Assembly: GCF_022288825.1 (NCBI RefSeq)
Contig: NZ_JAKOOW010000024.1
Span: forward strand, 134,343-146,375
From: Kingella pumchi
GTDB taxonomy: Bacteria > Pseudomonadota > Gammaproteobacteria > Burkholderiales > Neisseriaceae
Reading direction: 5' to 3'
Length of the DNA stretch: 12,033 nt
The position numbers and the translations under genes were made by a program. Positions 1-5,803 of the stretch are shown piece by piece. A model generated the notes under the pieces. The model saw only the letters and a list, made by a program, of their open reading frames with translations. It had not been told where the DNA came from and did not search any database. Numbering within the stretch: the stretch's first letter is position 1; every line of letters begins with the position of its first letter.

Positions 1-719
1 AATGGGTGCTGCTCGAAGGGCTGGGCGTGTTCAGGCAGCCTGAAAACCGTTTTGCCCATTTGAATACGGCCGTTAAAAACCTCAGCGAATCTTTTCGATC
101 CAGCGGGCGTTTGGATGCCGAATACTACCAGAGCAAATACGACCGTCTGCTTGAGCAAATCCGCAAACGCCCGCATCAGAAATTGGGTAATTTGGTATCC
201 ATATGCAAATCGGTCGAACCCGGATCGGAAGCCTACCGCAGCGAAGGCTTGCCTTTTGTCCGAGTGTCCGATTTGTCTGTATTCGGTGTTTCAACACCTG
301 ACAAATATCTGGACGAAAATGCTTTCGCCGATGCGCCGCATCCGAAAAAAGACACCATTTTGCTCACGAAAGACGGTACGGTCGGCATTGCTTACAAGGC
401 AGAAGAGGACATTCAGGCGGTTACTTCCGGTGCTATCCTGCATCTGAACATCAAAACCGATACTGTGTTGCCCGATTATCTGACGTTGCTGCTTAATTCC
501 CCAATTGTCCGCCTGCAAGCCGAACGGGATGCGGGGGGATCGGTTATCCAGCACTGGAAGCCGTCTGAAATCGAAAACGTCCTTATCCCGCTGTTGTCTT
601 TGGAAGAGCAAGCTGCCATTGCCGATACTGTGCAGCGCAGCTTTGCGATGAAGCAGCAAAGCGAATCATTATTGGAACAGGCCAAGAGCATGGTAGAAAT
701 GGCAGTAAACGTAGGTTAG
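1..719 (+). CDS. hsdS: Type I restriction-modification specificity subunit (HsdS), 5'-partial
   Basis: HsdS subunits set the DNA target of a type I restriction-methylation complex (HsdR2M2S) through target-recognition domains separated by helical spacers. The frame is open to the left edge, so the N-terminal part lies outside; the GTG at 6 is only the first start-like codon inside the window. Counting from that codon, a linker with SGRLDAEYYQ (about residues 34-43) leads into one recognition domain: a KLGNLVSI strand, then LPFVRVSDL, then DTILLTKDGTVGIAY, then GGSVIQHWKPSEIENVLIPL, a well-known HsdS signature. A C-terminal helix rich in Glu and Lys (from EEQAAIADTV) follows and ends at TAG 717-719. 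A full HsdS has about 400 residues, so this is probably the second half. A perfect DUS lies inside the coding region (33-44, encoding RQPE). No hsdM or hsdR is visible; they would have to lie to the left. A single-domain half-subunit, or the recognition domain of a fused N6-methylase, cannot be excluded. Confidence 0.82.
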   Translation, partial: WVLLEGLGVFRQPENRFAHLNTAVKNLSESFRSSGRLDAEYYQSKYDRLLEQIRKRPHQKLGNLVSICKSVEPGSEAYRSEGLPFVRVSDLSVFGVSTPDKYLDENAFADAPHPKKDTILLTKDGTVGIAYKAEEDIQAVTSGAILHLNIKTDTVLPDYLTLLLNSPIVRLQAERDAGGSVIQHWKPSEIENVLIPLLSLEEQAAIADTVQRSFAMKQQSESLLEQAKSMVEMAVNVG

Positions 720-1245
720 ATTAAGATCCAACAACTCTTTGATCTGTATCGGTGAACAGGTGGTGGTTTTGTACTTTGACAACGGCTTCCGCCGCTGCTC
801 CAATATTGACTCCACCCAACTGCAAACTTTCTGCAACCAAACTGGTCTCGCCTACCTCCCCTATGACGGTACCGAAGCGCAAACCCTGCCCCAAAGCAGC
901 TTGAAAACCGGTAAAACCGAAACCGGTGCCGCAGATTCCAGTGTGGCACCAAGCGGCAGTTTTACCTCCAAAACCCTGCTCGACTACATCTACGCCGTAC
1001 TGCACAGCTCCGCCTACTGCCGCCGCTACGCCGAATTTCTCAAAACCACCTGCATCCGCAAGGTTCCCGCCGCCGCATGGCAGTTCTATATCGGCGGCTA
1101 CCAACCCGCCCAAAAATGGCTCAAAGACCGCAAAGGCCAAACCCTCACCGCCGCTGACATCGAACACTACCAAAAAATCATCCTCGCCCTCACCCGCACC
1201 GCCGGGCTGATGCAGCAAATCGATCAGGCAGCGCAGCCCGTGTAA
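715..1245 (+). pseudogene. Remnant of a type ISP-like restriction/N6-adenine methyltransferase, C-terminal piece
   Basis: The open frame runs from 715 to TAA at 1243-1245; the first start-like codon is a TTG at 739 with no convincing ribosome site. The C-terminal half carries the end signature of type ISP/Eco57I-like restriction-methyltransferases: LLDYIYAVLHSSAYCRRYAEFL, then AWQFYIGGYQPAQKWLKDRKG, then DIEHYQKIILAL and a final helix LMQQID. In the family as I remember it, some 50 residues separate the EFLK block from the WxFYIGGYQ block. Here they are joined by only about ten (TTCIRKVPAA), which points to an internal in-frame deletion. The first 60 residues (through SSLKTGKTETGAADSS) I cannot assign. 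The methyltransferase and nuclease domains are missing, and hsdS ends inside this frame's first codons. I read it as a decayed piece of a second restriction system in a former defence island. It could still be expressed, but it should have no catalytic activity of its own. Confidence 0.65.
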
Positions 1246-1258
1246 AACAGCAGTTTCA

Positions 1259-1285
1259 GGCAGCCTGAAAAGTTTTCAGGCTGCC
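1259..1285. repeat. Inverted DUS pair
   Basis: A perfect 13-bp inverted repeat (GGCAGCCTGAAAA / TTTTCAGGCTGCC) with a one-base spacer, placed between the restriction remnant and the S24-like gene. There is no T-run after it, so its termination strength is doubtful; as a DUS pair it is convincing. Confidence 0.85.
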
Positions 1286-1311
1286 CCATCTCCCACCGAA
1301 AGCCAAACCCT

Positions 1312-1731
1312 ATGGAAACTCCCGATTTCATCCCCGCCCATCTACTCACCGACACCCCACCCGGCAAGCCCTTGCAGCCTGAAAAAAGCACCGCCACCCC
1401 GCCGCTACTGTTCAGCCGCGAGCTGATGGACGAATTGGGCATTGATAAAAACCACTGCGGCATTTTCAGCGTGCACGGCGAAGCCATGAAGCCGACGCTG
1501 GACGGGCGTTGCGAATTGCTGGTTGATTTCTCCGATAACAAACTTGCCGATGGCGGCATCTACGCCCTGCAAATCGGCAGCCGCTCCCTTGTCCGCCGCG
1601 TAAAACTGCTGCTGCGCCAAATCATCCTTGCCTGCGATAACCCCGAATACCCAGACATGACTATTGAAGGCGAAGACCTGAACCGCCTGAAAGTCATCGG
1701 CCGCGTGCGCTATATCGGGCGGCGGGCGTAA
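1312..1731 (+). CDS. Orphan S24/LexA-like C-terminal domain protein with both catalytic residues replaced
   Basis: The protein has 139 residues and matches the C-terminal half of phage-type CI/LexA repressors, the S24 peptidase fold that normally self-cleaves at a Ser-Lys dyad during the SOS response. Visible blocks: LLFSRELMDELGID (32-45), then VHGEAMKPTLDG (54-65) where the family has GDSMxPT, then LADGGIYALQIG (78-89), LVRRVKLL (93-100) where the family has VKRL, NPEYPDMTI (110-118) and LKVIGRVRYIGRR. The nucleophile Ser is Ala58 (codon GCC). The general-base Lys aligns with Arg95, although Lys98 is three residues later. No helix-turn-helix precedes it: ATG 1312 starts in a Pro-rich linker, and the stretch back to 1246 is a DUS hairpin. 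It may be a dimerisation-only fragment or a broken prophage repressor. The ribosome site is weak (CCGAAAG). The domain assignment is firm; any function is inference. Confidence 0.72.
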   Translation: METPDFIPAHLLTDTPPGKPLQPEKSTATPPLLFSRELMDELGIDKNHCGIFSVHGEAMKPTLDGRCELLVDFSDNKLADGGIYALQIGSRSLVRRVKLLLRQIILACDNPEYPDMTIEGEDLNRLKVIGRVRYIGRRA

Positions 1732-1742
1732 GCCAATATAAC

Positions 1743-1773
1743 AAGGCAGCCTGAAAACTTTTCAGGCTGCCTT
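1743..1773 (+). terminator. DUS-pair hairpin terminator after the S24-like gene
   Basis: A 15-bp perfect stem (AAGGCAGCCTGAAAA / TTTTCAGGCTGCCTT) with a one-base loop starts 11 bp after the stop codon, followed by a short T-rich tail. It combines two uptake sequences with a rho-independent terminator. Confidence 0.7.
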
Positions 1774-1782
1774 TGTGTATCC

Positions 1783-1904
1783 AGTCATTCCTTCCTGTGG
1801 TTATGTGCCGACGAGGGGTAGGCGGGAATTTTTTCAGCTGCGGCAATGCCCCTTTCCCCGCCATACGCTGCCGCTCACGCAAGATTTCCGCCTGCGCGGG
1901 AATT
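1783..1904. repeat. dRS3/NIME-like neisserial repeat
   Basis: At 1884-1903 the sequence is ATTTCC, eight bases (GCCTGCGC), then GGGAAT. This differs by one base from the dRS3 consensus ATTCCC-N8-GGGAAT of Neisseria. Upstream, AGTCATTCC (1783-1791) and GGCGGGAAT (1821-1829) look like the two halves of a diverged or interrupted dRS3, giving a repeat-spacer-repeat order like that of NIMEs. Read on the minus strand, the block encodes the IPAQAE-type string typical of this repeat class. Family membership rests on memory of the consensus. Confidence 0.5.
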
Positions 1905-1931
1905 AGGTAAAGTTTTGTTTGCCGCATTGCT

Positions 1932-1941
1932 CCCCCCCCCC
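1932..1941 (+). repeat. C10 homopolymer tract
   Basis: Ten consecutive C residues lie directly against the putative -35 element of the DUF1269 gene. Homopolymers of this length slip during replication, and in Neisseria a poly-C or poly-G tract near the promoter causes phase variation of opc and porA. A copy-number effect here is inferred from position. Confidence 0.75.
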
Positions 1942-1970
1942 TTGCAATTTACACTGACACCGCATACAAC
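1942..1970 (+). promoter_or_regulatory. Putative promoter of the DUF1269 gene
   Basis: TTGCAA (1942-1947), a 17-bp spacer, then TACAAC (1965-1970); each box matches the sigma-70 consensus at four of six positions. The -35 begins at the end of the C10 tract. An alternative -35, TTTACA at 1948-1953, has only poor -10 partners. Confidence 0.4.
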
Positions 1971-1977
1971 TTGTATG
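1963..1977. promoter_or_regulatory. Palindrome overlapping the -10 box, candidate operator
   Basis: CATACAA-C-TTGTATG is a perfect 7-bp inverted repeat around one base. It covers the putative -10 and transcription start of the DUF1269 gene, which is where a dimeric repressor would bind. I do not recognise the regulator. Confidence 0.4.
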
Positions 1978-2010
1978 TTCTTAAATCTTTCAACCCACGG
2001 GAGTAGACTT

Positions 2011-2631
2011 ATGAAACAAAACATCATCGTTGTCTTATTCAACATCTCCAGCGAAGCTTATCAAGCCTTTTCTGAATTGAAAGCTTACTCGCAGATAACA
2101 GATGCTTTGGTGGCACAAGCCGTTTTGATTAAAAAGGAAAATGGTCTGATTATCCCAGCAGAAAGCACCGACTTTACCGCCAATACGGTCGAAGGCACAT
2201 GGACGGGCGGCCTCATTGGTTCACTGGTCGGCATTCTCGGCGGTCCTATCGGTGTTCTGTTGGGTGGAGCTACTGGCGCACTCATCGGCAGTGATGCAGG
2301 CACTGCCCAAACATTGGGAGAGGGGTTGTTGCTGGAAAATACAGCCAAAAAACTGGATAACGGCAGTACTGCAATCATTATTTTGGCGCAAGAATCCGAC
2401 GAAGCTGTATTGGATGCCTTCTTCCACCGTTTCAAAACCGTTATTCTCCGGCAAGATGCAGCCGTTGCCCAACAGGACGTATTGGCAGCAATAGAAGCGC
2501 AGGAAGAAGTGGCACGTCAGGCACACGAAGCGTGGAAAAAACAGCGCAAAGCCGAGCGCAAAGAGAAAGTGGAAGCCTTCAAGGCCGACATCAAACAAAA
2601 ATTCGACAAATTGGCAGCCAAGTTGAAATAA
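2011..2631 (+). CDS. DUF1269 family glycine-zipper membrane protein
   Basis: The protein has 206 residues from the ATG at 2011, which has a good ribosome site (GGGAG at 1999-2003). An in-frame extension back to 1846 would run through the dRS3 repeat and the C10 tract and is not believed. The N-terminal part (MKQNIIVVLFNISSEAYQAF) is a small alpha-beta domain. Residues about 66-94 form one Gly-rich hydrophobic hairpin (GGLIGSLVGILGGPIGVLLG and following), typical of DUF1269 and other glycine-zipper membrane proteins. A second alpha-beta strand follows (STAIIILAQ, 119-127). Residues 158-206 form a highly charged, probably helical or coiled-coil tail rich in Lys and Glu. The biochemical role of DUF1269 is not known to me; stress-related roles have been suggested for some members. 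It is probably monocistronic, with its own promoter and a shared terminator at 2778. The neighbouring C10 tract could make expression variable. Confidence 0.75.
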   Translation: MKQNIIVVLFNISSEAYQAFSELKAYSQITDALVAQAVLIKKENGLIIPAESTDFTANTVEGTWTGGLIGSLVGILGGPIGVLLGGATGALIGSDAGTAQTLGEGLLLENTAKKLDNGSTAIIILAQESDEAVLDAFFHRFKTVILRQDAAVAQQDVLAAIEAQEEVARQAHEAWKKQRKAERKEKVEAFKADIKQKFDKLAAKLK

Positions 2632-2729
2632 CACTGCCACCAACCCAAGGTATGTAACCGCTCAAATTTTCCGTTTCGGATGCATGCCAAACCGGTTTGA
2701 GGCTAAACGTTGCTTGGCGGACGAATGGG

Positions 2730-2760
2730 TTTTCAGGCTGCCTTCGGGGTCGTCTGAAAG
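2730..2760. repeat. Imperfect inverted pair of two different DUS dialects
   Basis: TTCAGGCTGCCT (a perfect AGGCAGCCTGAA on the minus strand) faces GGTCGTCTGAA at 2748-2758. The latter matches 11 of 12 bases of the AGGTCGTCTGAA dialect reported for the N. mucosa/sicca group. The stem is therefore imperfect. Confidence 0.6.
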
Positions 2761-2777
2761 GCAGTCAGCCAAAACAT

Positions 2778-2823
2778 AAAAAGCAGCCTGAAAAGCCGAA
2801 TCCGCTTTTCAGGCTGCCTTTTT
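2778..2823. terminator. Bidirectional DUS-pair terminator between the DUF1269 gene and fabB
   Basis: An inverted repeat of GCAGCCTGAAAAGC and GCTTTTCAGGCTGC with a 7-base loop, flanked by A5 on the left and T5 on the right, so it has a U-tail for either strand. The converging DUF1269 gene (plus) and fabB (minus, ending at 2835) both run into it. Confidence 0.8.
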
Positions 2824-2834
2824 GTGCGACCGGT

Positions 2835-4049
2835 TTATTCAACCCTACTGAAAACCAGCGTGGCATTTGTTCCGCCGAAGCCGAAGCTGTTGGACATGAC
2901 GGCGTTGAGTTTGGCGGGGCGGTTTTCGCGGACGATGGGCAGGTCGGCGGCCTGTTCGTCGAGCGTTTCGATGTTGGCGCTGGCGCAGATAAAGTCGTTC
3001 TGCATCATCAGGATGGAATAAATCGCTTCGTTCGAGCCTGCCGCGCCGAGGGCATGGCCGGAGAGGGATTTGGTCGAACTGATTAACGGCACGTTTTGCC
3101 CCGCAAAGGCTTCGCGGATGGCGCCGAGTTCTTTGGTGTCGCCGACGGGGGTGGAGGTGCCGTGGGCGTTGATGTAGTCGATGCTGCCGCCGTGTTGCGC
3201 CAGCGCCATCTGCATGCAGCGCACTGCGCCTTCGCCGGAGGGCTGCACCATGTCGCAGCCGTCGGAAGTGGCGCCGTAGCCAGTGAGTTCGCACAGGATG
3301 TTGGCGCCGCGCGCTTTGGCGTGTTCGTATTCTTCCATCACCAGCATGCTGCCGCCGCCGGAAATCACGAAGCCGTCGCGCGCGGCGTCGTAGGCGCGGC
3401 TGGCGCGCTCGGGGGTATCGTTGTATTTGGTGGAGAGCGCGCCCATGGCGTCGAACAGGCTGCTCATCGCCCAATGGACTTCTTCGCCGCCGCCGGCGAA
3501 AACGATGTCTTGTTTGCCCAGCTGGATAAGCTCGGCGGCATGGCCGATGCAGTGGGCGGAGGTGGAGCAGGCGGAGCTGATGGAGTAGTTTACGCCTTTG
3601 ATTTTAAACGGCGTGGCCAGGCAGGCGGCAACGGTGGATGCCATGGTTTTGGTTACGCCGTAGGGGCCAACGCGTTTGACGCCGCTTGCGCGCAGGATGT
3701 CGGCGGCTTCGACCTGGCTGGCGGAGGAGGCGCCGCCGCTGCCGGCAACGATGCCGGTGCGGATGTTGGAAACCTGCGCTTCGGTGAGACCGGCGTTGGC
3801 GATGGCTTCCTGCATGGCGATGTAGGCATAGGCGGGGGCGTTGCCCATAAAGCGCAGGATTTTGCGGTCGATGTGGTCTTTGGGGTCGATTTTGATGTTG
3901 CCGGCCACGTGGGAGCGCATGCCCATTTCGCGGTAGCTTTCGTCAAACGAAATGCCGGATTTCAGGTTTTGCAGGGCGGTGAGGACTTCGCGGCAGTTGT
4001 TGCCGAGGCTGGAGACGATGCCGATGCCGGTTACGACGACGCGTTTCAT
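2835..4049 (-). CDS. fabB: 3-oxoacyl-ACP synthase I (beta-ketoacyl-ACP synthase I)
   Basis: The 404 residues are close to the 406 of E. coli FabB. The enzyme condenses acyl-ACP with malonyl-ACP and is the synthase needed to elongate cis-3-decenoyl-ACP toward unsaturated fatty acids; it is a cytosolic homodimer. The thiolase fold is easy to follow: MKRVVVTGIGIVSSLGNN at the start, the nucleophile Cys161 in SSACSTSAHC, His296 in NAHGTSTPVGD, Lys327 in SSTKS, His332 in GHALGAAG, and the C-terminal NSFGFGGTNATLVF loop. The catalytic Cys-His-His set is complete. The close spacing of this block to FabB rather than FabF, and the fabA gene just upstream on the same strand, support FabB. It starts 182 bp downstream of fabA, and the spacer is full of DUS, so expression from the fabA promoter with partial attenuation is possible. 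The start ATG at 4047-4049 is followed by the universal N-terminal strand. Confidence 0.95.
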   Translation of the reverse strand: MKRVVVTGIGIVSSLGNNCREVLTALQNLKSGISFDESYREMGMRSHVAGNIKIDPKDHIDRKILRFMGNAPAYAYIAMQEAIANAGLTEAQVSNIRTGIVAGSGGASSASQVEAADILRASGVKRVGPYGVTKTMASTVAACLATPFKIKGVNYSISSACSTSAHCIGHAAELIQLGKQDIVFAGGGEEVHWAMSSLFDAMGALSTKYNDTPERASRAYDAARDGFVISGGGSMLVMEEYEHAKARGANILCELTGYGATSDGCDMVQPSGEGAVRCMQMALAQHGGSIDYINAHGTSTPVGDTKELGAIREAFAGQNVPLISSTKSLSGHALGAAGSNEAIYSILMMQNDFICASANIETLDEQAADLPIVRENRPAKLNAVMSNSFGFGGTNATLVFSRVE

Positions 4050-4070
4050 GGTTCAAACTCCGGTGGATGG

Positions 4071-4098
4071 GGCAGCCTGAAAAGTTTTCAGACGGCCT
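4071..4098. repeat. Hybrid DUS pair in the fabA-fabB spacer
   Basis: GGCAGCCTGAAAA faces TTTTCAGACGGCC. The left arm is the local dialect. The right arm contains, on the minus strand, the complete 12-mer AGGCCGTCTGAA (4087-4098), the AG-DUS of N. meningitidis/gonorrhoeae relatives. A further near-copy, AGGGCGTCTGAA, is at 4158-4169, and local-dialect copies are at about 4128 and 4215. Confidence 0.75.
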
Positions 4099-4231
4099 GG
4101 GTTGGTGTGGGCGGCTTGCGGGCGGTTTTCAGGCTGCTTTGGGTTGGTTTGGCGCAAAGGGCGTCTGAAAAGCGGGTTTTTGTGTTTTTAGGCTGTCTGT
4201 TTTTGGGGATTGGGAGCAGCCTGAAAGTGTT

Positions 4232-4756
4232 TTAGAAATCGTCGGTGGTGGTGAACAGGCCGACGCGCAGGCCGTTGCCTTCGTAGATGGTACGGCCGTC
4301 CACGCTCATTTCGGCGTCGGCGATGCCCAGCACCAGTTTGCTGTTCATCACGCGCTTGATGTGGATGTGGTAGCGCACGGTTTTGTGTTTGGGCAGTACC
4401 TGGCCGCTGAATTTCACTTCACCGCAGCCGAGCGCGCGGCCGCGCCCGGGAGCGCCCGTCCAGCCGAGAAAGAAGCCGACCAGCTGCCACATGGCGTCCA
4501 AACCGAGGCAGCCGGGCATCACGGGGTCGCCCTGAAAATGGCAGCCGAAGAACCACAAATCGGGGTTGATGTCGAGTTCGGCGATGATTTCGCCTTTGCC
4601 GTATTTGCCGCCGGTGTTGTTGATTTCGACGATGCGGTCGATCATCAGCATGTCGGGCAGCGGCAGCTGGGCGTTGCCCGCGCCAAACAGTTCGCCGCGC
4701 CCGCAGGCGAGCAGTTCTTCTTTGGTGTAGCTGGATTGGGGGGTGAAGGTGGTCAT
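4232..4756 (-). CDS. fabA: 3-hydroxydecanoyl-ACP dehydratase/isomerase
   Basis: FabA dehydrates 3-hydroxydecanoyl-ACP and isomerises trans-2- to cis-3-decenoyl-ACP, the branch point to unsaturated fatty acids. It is a cytosolic hot-dog-fold dimer. At 174 residues it has the usual length (E. coli 172). The signature GCHFQGDPVMPGCLGLDAMW (71-90) holds the active-site His73 and Asp87. LPLPDMLMIDRI (31-42) and the GEVKFSGQVLP strand are also typical of FabA rather than FabZ. The start ATG at 4754-4756 is preceded by AAGGAA, a good ribosome site. It is the first gene of a fabA-fabB unit on the minus strand, with a sigma-70-like promoter at 4845-4873. FabA acts first and FabB elongates its product. 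Confidence 0.95.
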   Translation of the reverse strand: MTTFTPQSSYTKEELLACGRGELFGAGNAQLPLPDMLMIDRIVEINNTGGKYGKGEIIAELDINPDLWFFGCHFQGDPVMPGCLGLDAMWQLVGFFLGWTGAPGRGRALGCGEVKFSGQVLPKHKTVRYHIHIKRVMNSKLVLGIADAEMSVDGRTIYEGNGLRVGLFTTTDDF

Positions 4757-4806
4757 GGGGTTCCTTAAATAAAGGCCGGCTGGCGGCGGGAAACGCGGTA
4801 AACAAA

Positions 4807-4828
4807 CGGCTCGTCAGCTTCCGAGCCG
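4807..4828 (-). promoter_or_regulatory. Hairpin in the fabA leader
   Basis: CGGCTCG (4807-4813) pairs perfectly with CGAGCCG (4822-4828) around an 8-base loop. It would lie about ten bases from the predicted 5' end of the fabA mRNA and about 50 bases before the start codon. No U-run follows, so it is not a terminator; an mRNA-stability or binding role is a guess. Confidence 0.4.
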
Positions 4829-4833
4829 GAAAT

Positions 4834-4851
4834 TTAGACTAGTGATTCTAA
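4834..4851. promoter_or_regulatory. Inverted repeat over the fabA -10 box
   Basis: TTAGA (4834-4838) and TCTAA (4847-4851) are inverted arms eight bases apart, overlapping the -10 and the expected start point of the fabA promoter. This is a possible operator, but the arms are short. Confidence 0.3.
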
Positions 4852-4873
4852 TCTATTCGCCAATACAAGGCAA
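4845..4873 (-). promoter_or_regulatory. Putative sigma-70 promoter of fabA-fabB
   Basis: Read on the minus strand: TTGCCT (4873-4868, four of six), a 17-bp spacer, then TAGAAT (4850-4845, five of six). It gives a leader of roughly 80 bases before fabA. Confidence 0.5.
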
Positions 4874-4993
4874 ACCGCGCACCGGCATCTGCCGGGCATT
4901 AGGTTAAGCCGGGTTAAAACTGCGTATGGCATTTTGTTTTACAAACGGTTTTACCGTGCAATTTTCAGACTGCTTGGATTGGAGAGCATAAAG

Positions 4994-5034
4994 AAGCAGC
5001 CTGAAAAACCAAAACGGCTTTTCAGGCTGCCTTT
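4994..5034 (-). terminator. DUS-pair terminator after the unknown anchored protein
   Basis: AAGCAGCCTGAAAA and TTTTCAGGCTGCCTT form a long stem beginning three bases after the stop codon of the minus-strand gene ending at 5037. The minus-strand tail is T-rich (TTCTTT). Confidence 0.65.
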
Positions 5035-5036
5035 GC

Positions 5037-5723
5037 TTATTCTTTCGTATAAGCGGTTTGGCCTGTATAGCAGGCTTCCAGCACCTGCATATCGGGCAGG
5101 CGCACGCGGTAGCGCCATTGCTTGGACGGAAAATTCGGCCCTTCCATTTCGCCTTCTTTGCCGTAGGCGTGCTTGGCGGAAACGATGTTTAGCGTGTTGT
5201 CATCGTTGAGGCGGATGCTTTCGATAAAGCGCGGGTGGACGACATAGGGATCGTCCACAGCGGTGTCTTTTAGCTGCACGGCCAACATATCCTGCTCGAT
5301 CAGCTGCAGGCGGCCGTTGCGCCGCACCAGCCGCGCCAGAAAATTGCTGCTGCTGGCCGAGCCGCTGATGCAGTGGATTTCTGCCGTGCCGTCTGCCTGC
5401 TCGTCACGGTAGTAGCTGCCGGCTGCCTGCCACCACACCAGATAATTGCGCTCGCCCTGATATTGCCAGACAAACACACTTTCTTGCTTATCGCCGCCGA
5501 CGGGGCCGCCCGCTTCGGCATCGCAGTATTCTTGGGAAACTTCGCGCAGCAGCACATTCCACACTTCGCGGCGTTCCGCTTCGGAGAGCGCTTGCGACTG
5601 TGATGCCGTTGGTGCAGGCGGCGCGGCGTGTTCAGGCTGCCTGCCGTATCCGGCGAAATAAGCAAGCGTGCCGGCAGCGGCCAGCGCAAGGGCGCAGAGT
5701 AGGGTGGGGGTTTTGGCAGACAT
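5037..5723 (-). CDS. Membrane-anchored or exported protein of unknown function
   Basis: The protein has 228 residues. The start ATG (5721-5723) has a good ribosome site, AGGAA. An N-terminal hydrophobic segment (about 7-24, TPTLLCALALAAAGTLAYFA) after a single Lys is a signal anchor or signal peptide. It is followed by a Pro/Ala-rich linker (30-45), so the rest should be periplasmic. There is no convincing lipobox: the Cys10 context TLLC does not fit. The folded part has an acidic/aromatic character (VFVWQYQGERNYLVWWQAAG, 83-102) and three Cys (67, 118, 218) that could form disulfides. I do not recognise the family. Residues 28-31 (RQPE) are encoded by a perfect DUS at 5631-5642. It lies 80 bp downstream of the UPF0210 gene, with a DUS hairpin between, so it may be transcribed separately. 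Confidence 0.72.
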   Translation of the reverse strand: MSAKTPTLLCALALAAAGTLAYFAGYGRQPEHAAPPAPTASQSQALSEAERREVWNVLLREVSQEYCDAEAGGPVGGDKQESVFVWQYQGERNYLVWWQAAGSYYRDEQADGTAEIHCISGSASSSNFLARLVRRNGRLQLIEQDMLAVQLKDTAVDDPYVVHPRFIESIRLNDDNTLNIVSAKHAYGKEGEMEGPNFPSKQWRYRVRLPDMQVLEACYTGQTAYTKE

Positions 5724-5756
5724 TTTGATTCCTGAATAAAGGTAGTCTGAAAGCGG

Positions 5757-5798
5757 TTTTCAGGCTGCCTTTGTTCCTTCCCAAAAGCAGCCTGAAAG
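5757..5798 (-). terminator. DUS-pair hairpin after the UPF0210 gene
   Basis: TTTTCAGGCTGCCTTT pairs with AAAAGCAGCCTGAAAG around a 10-base loop, just after the UPF0210 stop (5804). The U-tail on the minus strand is poor. Next to it, AGGTAGTCTGAA (5740-5751) is another divergent DUS, 11 of 12 to the mucosa-type dialect. Confidence 0.55.
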
Positions 5799-5803
5799 AC
5801 GTT

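Noticed and set aside
533..538. G6 tract in hsdS as a phase-variation switch
   Set aside because: Six bases is short for slippage, and it encodes the conserved Gly-Gly of the HsdS motif.
1846..2010. In-frame 55-codon N-terminal extension of the DUF1269 protein
   Set aside because: It runs through the dRS3-like repeat, the C10 tract and the putative promoter, and the ATG at 2011 has a good ribosome site.
3096..4235. 379-codon plus-strand ORF opposite fabB
   Set aside because: Low-complexity Gly/Ala/Val translation typical of the antisense of a GC-rich gene; fabB on the minus strand is unmistakable.
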